The position numbers were made by a program, and so were the translations under genes. Shown piece after piece: positions 1 through 5,913 of a stretch of 10,503 nt of DNA. Within the stretch, counting starts at the first letter, position 1; each line of letters starts with the position of its first letter. Under the pieces are notes generated by a model. That model was given only the letters and a program-made list of their open reading frames with translations. It searched no databases and was not told the DNA's origin. This DNA is from JBAPRR01 sp049281195 (lineage in GTDB: Bacteria; Actinomycetota; Acidimicrobiia; Acidimicrobiales; CAVXTF01), in the NCBI GenBank assembly GCA_049281195.1, contig JBAPRR010000427.1, forward strand, positions 1 to 10,503. The letters are read 5' to 3'.

Positions 1-1
1 C

Positions 2-694
2 ACCTGGCCCGATTGGGTAGAGGTCTCTTTCGCCCATCAGGCGTTCCCACTCGGGACGACGCACGCCGTGCTTTGCGCCCGGTCGGCTGTAGGCGACGGT
101 CCCTTCGGTGTGGTGAACGGCGACGACATCTACGGGCGCGACGCGCTCCAGCTACTGAGCGAGCGCTTAATCGGAGGGCAGAACCTGCTTGTGGCGTTCC
201 GTCTCGGACAGACCGTGCTCACGGCAGATCCGGTCACCCGGGGTGTGACGATCACAGACGCCTCGGGAAGGCTCACAGGGCTCGCGGAGCGCCGCAAAGT
301 CGCTCGCAACCCTGACGGGACCTTCACTTCGGGCGACGGCCTCGAACCCGCTTCTTTGAACCCCGACGCCCTGGTCTCGATGAACCTGTGGGGATTCCAA
401 CCAGACATCTGGGACTTCTTCCAAGAAGCGGTCGTACAAGACCATCCCGAGATCGGTCCAGACGGTGCACTCATCGATCCTTCGCGTCCTCCCGCGAACG
501 AAAACGAGACGCTTTTGCCCGAGGTGGTCGGAAATGCGTTGTCGGCCGGCCGGATCAATCTGGAGTTGGCGGCAGCGTCGGGAAGCTGTGTCGGGGTCAC
601 GCACGCCGACGACCTTCCCGTGGCCCAGGGAGTCCTGGCAAAAATGATCAGCAGCGGGGATCGATCCGAGTGGCTGTGGGAGCGCCCCCATTGA
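2..694 (+). CDS. Sugar-phosphate nucleotidyltransferase, 3' part
   Basis: Partial gene: the reading frame is open to the left edge, so the N-terminus with the nucleotide-binding loop lies outside the window. The visible 230 residues open with PLGTTHAV, the conserved block of NTP-transferase (GlmU/RmlA-like) folds, then GVVNGDDIYG, whose Asp pair would bind the catalytic metal. Further on come VSMNLWGF, a LLPEVV block and a C-terminal GVTHADD...WLWERP segment. This arrangement matches nucleotidyltransferases often found beside N-acetylhexosamine kinases and hexosaminidases, which activate a sugar 1-phosphate to an NDP-sugar. The exact sugar cannot be read from sequence. A GTG at 68 could be taken as a start but would cut off the conserved PLGTTHAV motif, so it is rejected. 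The GH20-type gene starts 40 nt downstream on the same strand, suggesting one operon. Confidence 0.85.
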   Translation, partial: TWPDWVEVSFAHQAFPLGTTHAVLCARSAVGDGPFGVVNGDDIYGRDALQLLSERLIGGQNLLVAFRLGQTVLTADPVTRGVTITDASGRLTGLAERRKVARNPDGTFTSGDGLEPASLNPDALVSMNLWGFQPDIWDFFQEAVVQDHPEIGPDGALIDPSRPPANENETLLPEVVGNALSAGRINLELAAASGSCVGVTHADDLPVAQGVLAKMISSGDRSEWLWERPH

Positions 695-734
695 GCGCCC
701 TGCCGACCAATAGTTTGCTGACCAAGACCGGTAC

Positions 735-2555
735 GTGAACAGCCCGCCATTACTTCTCCCGATCCCCCGCCAGTCTTCTTTTAGCGGCCGACTGGTACCA
801 GACCCAGCACCGCAAGCCGGCTCAGGATCAGAACCGCGAGAAGCGATCGACGCAACGCTGCCCCCTCAGGGTTACCGCCTGGTCGTACGCGACGACGGAA
901 TCACGCTCACCGCCGCCGATCCCGAAGGGCTGAGATTCGGCAAGGCGACGCTGGCGCAACTGCGACACAGGGCGAATTCGATTGGAGCGAATTCGGCCGG
1001 AGCGGATTCGACAGGCAGATCGATCGCGGAGTGCGAGATCACCGACTGGCCCGATCATCTGGTCCGCGGGCTGATGCTCGACATCTCGCGGGACAAGGTC
1101 CCGACCATGGAGACACTCGAGGCCATGGTCCTACGGATGGCGGCCTGGAAGATGAACCACCTCGAGCTGTACATGGAGCACACGTTCACCTATGTCGCTC
1201 ATTCCGAGGTCTGGCGCCACGCCGACCCGTTGACCACCGATGATCTGGAGCACCTCGACCGGTTCTGCACCGACGTCGGCATCCAATTGATCCCCAATCA
1301 GAACTGCCTCGGACACTTCGACAGATGGCTGCGTTGGGAGCAGTACCGGCCGTTTGCAGTTGCTCCCGACGGGTTCGAGTGGATCTTCGGGATCCATCGT
1401 TCGGCCACCACCCTCGATCCGGCCAAGGCCGGTTCGTTCGAGTTGGTTTCCGATCTGGTGTCGCAGCTGACTTCGGCGCTCGACAAGCCGCAGATGCACA
1501 TCGGGCTCGACGAGCCTTGGGAGCTCCCACCGGACAGAGCCATGGAATGGGCACTGTGGCTGTCCCGCTTGTCGGAACTCCGGTCGCTTCGTGATCGTGA
1601 GCTGCTCGTGTGGGGAGACATGCCCGCCGCTCATCCCGAGTTGATGCCCGAACTGTCCCGCATCGCCGCTTCAGAGGCGTCCGTCACCATCTGCGAGTGG
1701 GGCTACGAGGGGAACCATCCTTTCTCCGGCCGCTTGTCGAAGCTCGCTGAGGCCGGGTTGCGGTTTTGGGTATGCCCCGGCACCTCGTCGTGGATGTCGA
1801 TCACCGGCCGGGCGCCCGACATGCTCGAGAACATTCGCTCGGCGGCGACCGCCGGAGTCCTGCACGGCGCCTCGGGCTTTCTGGTCACTGACTGGGGCGA
1901 CTTCGGTCATCACCAGTACTCGCCTATCAGCGAACCCGGAATCGCGGCCGCAGCCGGCTTGTCGTGGTGCGCTTCGTCTCACGACGACATGAACCTCGAA
2001 GCGCTGGCACGGATTCTCGACGTGCACGCGTTCGACGATCCCACCAACCGAGTGGGCGAGGCTTTGATCAATCTCGGCTCCGTGCACCGCTTGATGTCTG
2101 CAAGACCACCGAACATGTCACCTCTGGTAGGCAACATCCTCCTGCCCCAACTACGAGTCGGAGTCGGACTGACGCAGGGCCTGACGTTCGAAGAGCTAGA
2201 CGCAGTTCAGGACGCGATCGACTCCTCGCTCGCCCTCTTGAGCGGCGCCGAGCCCGGACGGCCGGACGGCGCTCTTGTTCTCGACGAACTCGTCGGTTCC
2301 ACTCACTGGTTGGAGCTCTCGATACGTGACGCCGAGGCACGGCTCCGTGACGATGGGAGGCTCAGAGATATCTCGGAGGCGGAACGCACCTCGCTCGCTG
2401 CACAGTGCACCGACTTGATCGATGAGCACAAGCGTCTATGGCTGTTGCGCAACCGCCCCGGCGGACTCGTCGACTCGACCGCATGGCTCGAGCACCTGAA
2501 GGACTGCTACTTCTCAGGTGAAACCGACAGGGGTTGGTTCGGGCCGGCTGGGTGA
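735..2555 (+). CDS. Family 20-type glycoside hydrolase (beta-N-acetylhexosaminidase-like)
   Basis: 606 residues. Residues about 1-105 resemble the GH20 N-terminal zincin-like domain. The catalytic barrel starts near VRGLMLDISRDKVP (about 110) and runs to about 430, followed by a helical C-terminal part. The catalytic Asp-Glu pair is seen at D259-E260 in MHIGLDEPWEL; the classical motif is H-x-G-G-D-E, so here the second Gly is Leu. Other barrel landmarks are NQNCLGHF (His194), CEWGYEG, CPGTSSW and TDWGDFGHH, which supply aromatic residues for the sugar pocket. The family removes terminal GlcNAc/GalNAc by substrate-assisted catalysis. No signal peptide is visible, so it probably acts in the cytoplasm on imported oligosaccharides, handing sugar to a kinase and the upstream nucleotidyltransferase (inference). 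The GTG at 735 is the first start after an in-frame stop at 711; no strong Shine-Dalgarno is seen. Residues 80-94 are an unusual triple 5-residue repeat. Confidence 0.85.
   Translation: MNSPPLLLPIPRQSSFSGRLVPDPAPQAGSGSEPREAIDATLPPQGYRLVVRDDGITLTAADPEGLRFGKATLAQLRHRANSIGANSAGADSTGRSIAECEITDWPDHLVRGLMLDISRDKVPTMETLEAMVLRMAAWKMNHLELYMEHTFTYVAHSEVWRHADPLTTDDLEHLDRFCTDVGIQLIPNQNCLGHFDRWLRWEQYRPFAVAPDGFEWIFGIHRSATTLDPAKAGSFELVSDLVSQLTSALDKPQMHIGLDEPWELPPDRAMEWALWLSRLSELRSLRDRELLVWGDMPAAHPELMPELSRIAASEASVTICEWGYEGNHPFSGRLSKLAEAGLRFWVCPGTSSWMSITGRAPDMLENIRSAATAGVLHGASGFLVTDWGDFGHHQYSPISEPGIAAAAGLSWCASSHDDMNLEALARILDVHAFDDPTNRVGEALINLGSVHRLMSARPPNMSPLVGNILLPQLRVGVGLTQGLTFEELDAVQDAIDSSLALLSGAEPGRPDGALVLDELVGSTHWLELSIRDAEARLRDDGRLRDISEAERTSLAAQCTDLIDEHKRLWLLRNRPGGLVDSTAWLEHLKDCYFSGETDRGWFGPAG
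972..1016 (+). repeat. 15-bp tandem repeat x3 inside the GH20 gene
   Basis: Three consecutive 15-nt units, gcgaattcgattgga, gcgaattcggccgga and gcggattcgacaggc, encode ANSIG-ANSAG-ADSTG in frame. They lie in the linker between the N-terminal domain and the catalytic barrel, where related enzymes usually have a short turn, so the expansion should be tolerated structurally. Confidence 0.85.
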
Positions 2556-2581
2556 TTGTCTGCCGGCCGGCCTGCTGGTGA

Positions 2582-2645
2582 GGGCTGGGCGTGGCTGGCG
2601 GGCGTGTTTAGGGCACGGCTGGGCCGGGCTGGGCTGGCGGGTGTG
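2582..2645 (+). repeat. G-rich GGCTGG repeat tract with quadruplex motif
   Basis: The spacer after the GH20 gene is dominated by GGCTGG/GGGCTGGG units, including near-identical copies ggctggcgggcgtg (2593-2606) and ggctggcgggtgtg (2632-2645). Four GGG runs at 2621-2623, 2626-2628, 2631-2633 and 2639-2641, with loops of 2, 2 and 5 nt, fit the canonical G-quadruplex pattern on the plus strand. No function is shown by the sequence; it lies between the GH20 stop and the acylphosphatase start. Confidence 0.7.
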
Positions 2646-2657
2646 CCTACGGTAGGC
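2645..2657. promoter_or_regulatory. Inverted repeat, possible operator
   Basis: gcctac-g-gtaggc is a perfect 6-bp inverted repeat around one central base, directly after the G-rich tract and about 130 nt before the acylphosphatase start. It could be a protein-binding site, or chance in GC-rich DNA. Confidence 0.25.
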
Positions 2658-2762
2658 GCCTGGGAGCGTAAATCCTCGACCTAGGGTGGATGACGCGCTA
2701 AACGATTAAGACGAGCTTTTGTTGCCGCGCCCCCGCATGAGGCTCGAATCGGACGAACGCCG

Positions 2763-2778
2763 GTCCAACCTGTTGGAC
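2763..2778. promoter_or_regulatory. Perfect palindrome next to the acylphosphatase ribosome binding site
   Basis: gtccaac-ct-gttggac is a perfect 7-bp inverted repeat with a 2-nt centre. It ends at the Shine-Dalgarno-like gacgaagg (2776-2783) of the acylphosphatase gene. As DNA it could be an operator. As RNA, a 2-nt loop is too tight, but a slightly opened hairpin could limit ribosome access. Confidence 0.35.
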
Positions 2779-2788
2779 GAAGGCTGAA

Positions 2789-3139
2789 ATGGAAGGCACT
2801 CAACTCACGCATGAGATCGATATGACCGGCACAAAAAGAACCCCCGAAACGTCCGAAACACCGGCAACTCCCGTCTTGCGAAGACGCCTGGTCGTACATG
2901 GCAGCGTCCAAGGCGTCGGATATCGGGTCTCCTGCGCCCACCACGCGCGCGCAGTAGGCGTCACCGGTTGGGTGCGCAATCTCCCCGATGGCGGCGTGGA
3001 GGTGGTCATCGAAGGGCGACCGGACGCCGTGACCAACCTGGAGTCATGGTGTCGCAGGGGGCCGAAGATGGCTCGAGTCACTTCTGTGGACGCATCCGAC
3101 GAGTCCCCTATCGCGGAGCCGAAATTCGAGATCCGGTGA
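2789..3139 (+). CDS. acyP: Acylphosphatase
   Basis: 116 residues. From about residue 33 the protein is a clear acylphosphatase (EC 3.6.1.7), hydrolysing acyl phosphates such as acetyl phosphate or carbamoyl phosphate to a carboxylate and phosphate in the cytoplasm. The signature VVHGSVQGVGYR carries the phosphate-binding loop with catalytic Arg46, and GWVRNLPDGGVEV carries catalytic Asn64. The C-terminus (PKFEIR) matches the usual end of the fold. The family is normally 90-95 residues; here about 30 residues precede the domain, rich in Thr, Glu and Pro and partly built from a ccgaaac DNA repeat. ATG 2789 is chosen because aagg lies 5 nt upstream. An ATG at 2822 (residue 12) is possible and would shorten the tail. 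The gene stands alone between a 233-nt spacer and a long gene-free region. Confidence 0.9.
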   Translation: MEGTQLTHEIDMTGTKRTPETSETPATPVLRRRLVVHGSVQGVGYRVSCAHHARAVGVTGWVRNLPDGGVEVVIEGRPDAVTNLESWCRRGPKMARVTSVDASDESPIAEPKFEIR

Positions 3140-3145
3140 CGCTCT

Positions 3146-3190
3146 CCTGAGCTCTACGCGTCAGATCTGCGCCTGAGCTCTGCGCGTCAG
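3146..3190 (+). repeat. Direct repeat, 19-bp unit, 26-bp period
   Basis: cctgagctctacgcgtcag (3146-3164) and cctgagctctgcgcgtcag (3172-3190) differ at one base and are separated by 7 nt. They begin 7 nt after the acylphosphatase stop codon. Each unit contains the palindromes gagctc and, in the first copy, acgcgt. Confidence 0.85.
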
Positions 3191-3360
3191 CGTTGAGCCG
3201 TACCGTCGGCTTGTCGGGTCAACAGTTCAGCGTTAATGCAAAAGTACGCCTTAGCAAATGACATTCACGCCACTGCAATAACCGGTTGAACGTGCGGTGG
3301 GAAGGCGTGTGTCGGGCGTGAAGGCGCGCGCCGCTTGAGGCGCAAGAGTGACCGCGACCG

Positions 3361-3394
3361 TTTGGTGGCGAATCTGGTTTGGTGGTGAATCTGG
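3361..3394 (+). repeat. 17-bp tandem duplication
   Basis: tttggtggcgaatctgg is followed directly by tttggtggtgaatctgg, with 16 of 17 bases identical. It lies in the gene-free region just before the hairpin-rich part, and the unit length does not preserve a reading frame. Confidence 0.85.
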
Positions 3395-3410
3395 CCCCGG
3401 ACGCGGCGAA

Positions 3411-3456
3411 GCCCCGAGTAGCCGGTGCGACCGAAGTCGCCCGCACTTCTCGGGGC
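3411..3456. other. Hairpin, 8-bp stem
   Basis: gccccgag (3411-3418) pairs perfectly with ctcggggc (3449-3456). Within the loop gcgac/gtcgc can form a second stem closed by cgaa. It has no following T-run, so it is not a standard intrinsic terminator; it is better read as part of the structured stretch. Confidence 0.45.
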
Positions 3457-3483
3457 CACGCTCTCAGCAGCTCTGCCTCCCCC

Positions 3484-3499
3484 GGGGTCGGACGACCCC
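3484..3499. other. Perfect inverted repeat
   Basis: ggggtcg-ga-cgacccc is a 7-bp perfect inverted repeat with a 2-nt centre inside the gene-free region. It could be an operator-like site or an RNA stem with one or two opened pairs at the tip. Confidence 0.4.
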
Positions 3500-3676
3500 C
3501 TGGCTTGGGCTCCCTTGCAGTATTGGTCCCAGGGAACCTTCCTGCTCGGTGTCGAGCTGCCTCCGAATGAACTCGTTTCCGGCGATTCCTACCCTCTTCG
3601 CCTTGCGGCGCCTCCGGTCTGTTTCGCTTGGTCGTTGTTCACTCGACTGATGACACTTTGCGACACTGCGCTTCGA

Positions 3677-3743
3677 GGGTCAAGAGGTTTACGCGAAATC
3701 CCAATGTTCTCCACGGAGAAATCGCGCTTATCCCCATTGACCC
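3677..3743. other. Nested 67-nt hairpin
   Basis: Three stems are nested: gggtcaa/ttgaccc (3677-3683 with 3737-3743), cgcga/tcgcg (3692-3696 with 3722-3726) and ttctcc/ggagaa (3707-3712 with 3715-3720). An outer cga/tcg pairing beyond one bulged base extends the first stem. Eighteen colinear pairs in 67 nt is more order than expected by chance and suggests a folded RNA or a cruciform, on either strand. Confidence 0.5.
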
Positions 3744-3822
3744 GTCGGTCGTCCCCAGGGAGGTAGGTAAGTAATCCCCAGGTTCTCACCAGCTCCGGAC
3801 TCAGACGGCGCAACGGTGACCG

Positions 3823-4320
3823 TCAACCAACCTTGCTTGTGATCGAAGTGTCATCGAGCGCGTGCATAGGGCGACCGCGCTCACCTGCCTCGAGTAGGCG
3901 CGCGATCTCGGCAACCTCGAGCTTGACCGAGGTTGCAAACCATTTGGCCGCTACAAGGTCGTAAAGAGTACCGAGAGGCCCGTGACCCATCTCGATCTCC
4001 TCGACGTGTCGTATGCGCGTGCCGCCGTCGACGGCTTCGATCTCGAACCACGCGTGTAAGCGTTCCGGCGCCCCGTGTTCGAGAGTCACGTCGATGCTGT
4101 AAGGACGCTTCCACCTGTAGCGGGTTATCACCGAGCCGGGCAGCTTGCCGAGGAACTTTCCGTCCTCTCGGGCAACCATCCCATCGGGCGTGTCCGCGAT
4201 CTTCGTGACCCAAACCATCTTGGTGTCGGCTTTCGTGTACTGCGCCGGGTCGAGCACGAAGTCGAACACCTCATCCGGCGTCACCCCCTTGATCGTCGCC
4301 GCTCCTTCACCTTTGATCAT
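3823..4320 (-). CDS. SRPBCC (START/polyketide cyclase-like) family protein
   Basis: 165 residues. The order MIKGEGAATIKG-TPDEVFDFVLDPAQY, then a KLPG...TRYRWKRP-YSIDVTLEHG segment, WFEIEAVDGGTRIRHVEEIEM, and a C-terminal amphipathic helix (about residues 120-145) is the standard SRPBCC layout, a helix-grip fold with a hydrophobic ligand pocket. Members bind or modify lipids, polyketides and other hydrophobic molecules. No catalytic residue can be assigned, so the ligand is unknown. The start ATG is preceded by a run of A residues and a gaagg Shine-Dalgarno, with ggagg further upstream. It lies 199 nt downstream of the SCCPDH-like gene on the same strand, so it may be co-transcribed or have its own promoter. 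No signal peptide or membrane segment is seen. Confidence 0.8.
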   Translation of the reverse strand: MIKGEGAATIKGVTPDEVFDFVLDPAQYTKADTKMVWVTKIADTPDGMVAREDGKFLGKLPGSVITRYRWKRPYSIDVTLEHGAPERLHAWFEIEAVDGGTRIRHVEEIEMGHGPLGTLYDLVAAKWFATSVKLEVAEIARLLEAGERGRPMHALDDTSITSKVG

Positions 4321-4339
4321 TTTTTTTCCTTCGCCTCCG
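4320..4339 (-). promoter_or_regulatory. Ribosome binding site with homopolymer spacer
   Basis: Read on the minus strand, ggagg and then gaagg are followed by seven A residues and the start ATG, giving an 8-A run across the initiation site. The run sets the distance between Shine-Dalgarno and start codon. Confidence 0.6.
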
Positions 4340-4398
4340 CTGGATTTCCTTCGCTCAGATTCAGAAGGGACCTATACCCCGTTAAATGGCGCATCACT

Positions 4399-4414
4399 GG
4401 GATCTTCAGATCCC
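4399..4414. promoter_or_regulatory. Perfect palindrome upstream of the SRPBCC gene
   Basis: gggatct-tc-agatccc is a perfect 7-bp inverted repeat about 80 nt upstream of the SRPBCC start, in the 199-nt gap after the SCCPDH-like gene. It is flanked by two copies of aaatggcg (4384-4391 and 4431-4438). It may be a repressor or activator site for the SRPBCC gene. No clear -10/-35 pair could be assigned. Confidence 0.35.
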
Positions 4415-4489
4415 GGCCATTGCGGGCGCCAAATGGCGACGATTCGCATGTGCCGATAGTTGTTGGGACGCGTATTTATCGGGCCGGCC

Positions 4490-4518
4490 TGAACATTTGT
4501 CGGCATGTGTTCATTTTT
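4490..4518 (+). terminator. Possible weak hairpin with T-run
   Basis: tgaaca (4490-4495) and tgttca (4508-4513) form a 6-bp stem with a 12-nt loop, followed on the plus strand by a run of T. It sits just beyond the minus-strand SCCPDH stop, but the T-run points the other way, so it would stop plus-strand transcription entering the gene from behind. The stem is AT-rich and weak. Confidence 0.2.
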
Positions 4519-4519
4519 C

Positions 4520-5659
4520 TCAGAGCAAATCGTGTGCCTCGAGACCGATCGATGACAACTCCGATAAGCACACATCCAGACCGAAGGCCTCCACCGGCCC
4601 CACCGCTCCCGTCGCCCGCTGACGTCCCGCACGAAGCGACGCGGCGCCCCAGGCAATGGTCTTGCCGGTCAGCGTGTAGCCATTAACCGGGCCTTCGAGG
4701 CGAACTCCTGATATCGGACGTCCGTTTTCATCCCGGCACACGGCAACGACCTGAGTCCCTGAATGCGCTCGCGCGTCAGCCGTCGGTCCACTGCCGGTCT
4801 TCTTCGCGGCAGCGCTCACCGCGCTGTTGACCGCATTCCGCCCCGGCTTGGTCTTCGCCAACGTCCCGATGAATGTCGAAAAGGCAAAAACGACTCCCCT
4901 CACAAGTTGCGGCGGGCCGGGCCATTCCATGTAGACGTTGACTTCATCGAGCCCCGGATGGAGCTTCGGAAGTGCGATCGATTCGCTCCCGCCGACAGAA
5001 ACTCCCCATCGAGTCTTGTGGTCGACGGTGAAGCTCTGCAGTCGCGCCGCCGTGGGTTCCAGGACCAGCCGTCCACCCCTCCATGAGTGCTGGGGCGCCG
5101 CGCTTGCCGCCAGAAGGCTCGCCCGGGTGCCCGTGCTTATGACCGGCCCTCGGCTCTTGTTCTGGTCTTCGCTCGCCATCACCAGATAGCCCACGTCCAC
5201 CCGTCGGCCGACGTCTCCCGCCTTATCGGCCACAATCGCTGCCGCCACGTTCCCGGGCACCCAGTCGAGTCCGAACGCGGTCAACAGAGTGGTGCCTTTG
5301 CGTTCGGCTATCGGACCCGCGTCGGCGAACACACCTCTGATGAACTCGGGCTCGCCGGTCGAGTCCAGATAGTGCGCTCCCTTGTCGAGAGCCGCGCCGA
5401 GCGCCACCTTCCCGTAGAGAGTGAACGGTCCCACGGTCGAGATGAGGACATCTCCTTCTTCGACGAGGTCGTTCACCGTCTGTGGCCGCGTGACGTCCGC
5501 TATCCGCGTCTCGAGCCCACCGAGCGACTGGGCCATCTGACGGAGCCGGTCCTCATGCCGCCCTGCCAGGACCGGCTCTTCTCCGATGGCAACCAGATCA
5601 GATGCAACCAGCCTTCCCGTGTACCCGGTGGCTCCGAACAGAACAATGCGTCCCGACAT
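4520..5659 (-). CDS. Saccharopine dehydrogenase-like NAD(P)-binding oxidoreductase
   Basis: 379 residues. The N-terminus SGRIVLFGATGYTGR (Gly9, Gly12, Gly15) is a Rossmann dinucleotide-binding loop, followed by VLAGRHEDRL, the second strand with its cofactor-ribose contact, and DVLISTVGPFTLYGKVAL...YLDSTGE, a conserved block of the saccharopine dehydrogenase/SCCPDH group. A GLDWVPGN segment (about residue 150) leads into the substrate domain. In actinobacteria this group includes trans-acting enoyl reductases of lipid synthesis; the true substrate here is unknown. It is not a lysine-pathway enzyme by context, since no lysine genes are nearby. The chosen ATG gives an ideal N-terminus for the fold, although no strong ribosome binding site is visible. 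It is divergent from the aldo/keto reductase gene across 254 nt, and the SRPBCC gene follows on the same strand. Confidence 0.8.
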   Translation of the reverse strand: MSGRIVLFGATGYTGRLVASDLVAIGEEPVLAGRHEDRLRQMAQSLGGLETRIADVTRPQTVNDLVEEGDVLISTVGPFTLYGKVALGAALDKGAHYLDSTGEPEFIRGVFADAGPIAERKGTTLLTAFGLDWVPGNVAAAIVADKAGDVGRRVDVGYLVMASEDQNKSRGPVISTGTRASLLAASAAPQHSWRGGRLVLEPTAARLQSFTVDHKTRWGVSVGGSESIALPKLHPGLDEVNVYMEWPGPPQLVRGVVFAFSTFIGTLAKTKPGRNAVNSAVSAAAKKTGSGPTADARAHSGTQVVAVCRDENGRPISGVRLEGPVNGYTLTGKTIAWGAASLRAGRQRATGAVGPVEAFGLDVCLSELSSIGLEAHDLL

Positions 5660-5721
5660 GATGGCTCGAGGCTACGTCGAGGGCGGCGAGAGCGGGAAAG
5701 GCCGGAGGCCCGAAGTAAGGC

Positions 5722-5743
5722 GGGGGCCGGCTGTAGGGCCCCC
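5722..5743. promoter_or_regulatory. GC-rich hairpin in divergent intergenic region
   Basis: gggggcc (5722-5728) and ggccccc (5737-5743) form a perfect 7-bp stem with an 8-nt loop in the 254-nt gap between the divergent SCCPDH-like and aldo/keto reductase genes. There is no T-run on either side. It could be a 5'-leader structure of the SCCPDH-like mRNA or a shared control site. I could not assign promoters with confidence in this gap. Confidence 0.3.
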
Positions 5744-5902
5744 TGAACCGCTGGGAAGGCCGGGATTGGCGGTAGCTCGTGGGCCGATCGTGCCTCTGTG
5801 CCCCGCTCTCTGTATCGCCCGGAGTCGGCCCGGAGGCCCTGAGCCGCCGACCAGACGCTACGGTCGACCGGAGGCAGCACCAGCACGCTGCACCCACGTT
5901 TT

Positions 5903-5908
5903 GGGAGG
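5903..5908 (+). promoter_or_regulatory. Strong Shine-Dalgarno of the aldo/keto reductase
   Basis: gggagg lies 5 nt before the ATG at 5914. It fixes this start over an in-frame start at 5779, which would add 45 unrelated residues. Confidence 0.85.
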
Positions 5909-5913
5909 CGCCC

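Larger units (their letters stand above)
3140..3822. other. 683-nt gene-free region with repeats and hairpins
   Basis: I find no convincing protein here. The open frames (for example 3425-3766 on plus, 3589-3813 on minus) show no recognisable domain and no good ribosome binding site. The stretch opens with a 26-nt-period direct repeat, then a more AT-rich patch (about 3228-3290), then a 17-bp tandem repeat, and from about 3394 to 3745 a run of inverted repeats: gccccgag/ctcggggc (3411-3418, 3449-3456), ggggtcg/cgacccc (3484-3499), and a nested hairpin at 3677-3743. This could be a structured non-coding RNA, a decayed mobile element or gene, or a simple spacer. The strand cannot be decided by eye. 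Confidence 0.5.

Noticed and set aside
68..694. GTG at 68 as the start of the nucleotidyltransferase
   Set aside because: The frame is open to the window edge and the conserved PLGTTHAV block lies upstream of this codon, so the gene begins outside the window.
130..750. 206-residue minus-strand frame
   Set aside because: Lies opposite the nucleotidyltransferase, shows no domain, and is a typical long shadow in GC-rich DNA.
2735..2765. tRNA T-arm-like ggctcgaatc
   Set aside because: The flanking bases do not pair as a T-stem and no acceptor or anticodon arm is found.
3394..3560. Cobalamin or c-di-AMP riboswitch
   Set aside because: The conserved core boxes of those classes are absent, and no fitting downstream gene starts on the plus strand.
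3425..3766. 113-residue plus-strand frame in the gene-free region
   Set aside because: No domain and no Shine-Dalgarno; it runs through several strong inverted repeats, better explained by non-coding structure.
3589..3813. 74-residue minus-strand frame downstream of the SRPBCC gene
   Set aside because: No recognisable motif and covers the nested hairpin; coding function not supported.
5087..5746. 219-residue plus-strand frame
   Set aside because: Antisense to the SCCPDH-like gene, low-complexity Arg-rich translation, no domain.
5779..5913. Longer start for the aldo/keto reductase
   Set aside because: Would add 45 unrelated residues; gggagg before 5914 and the family N-terminus favour the shorter form.
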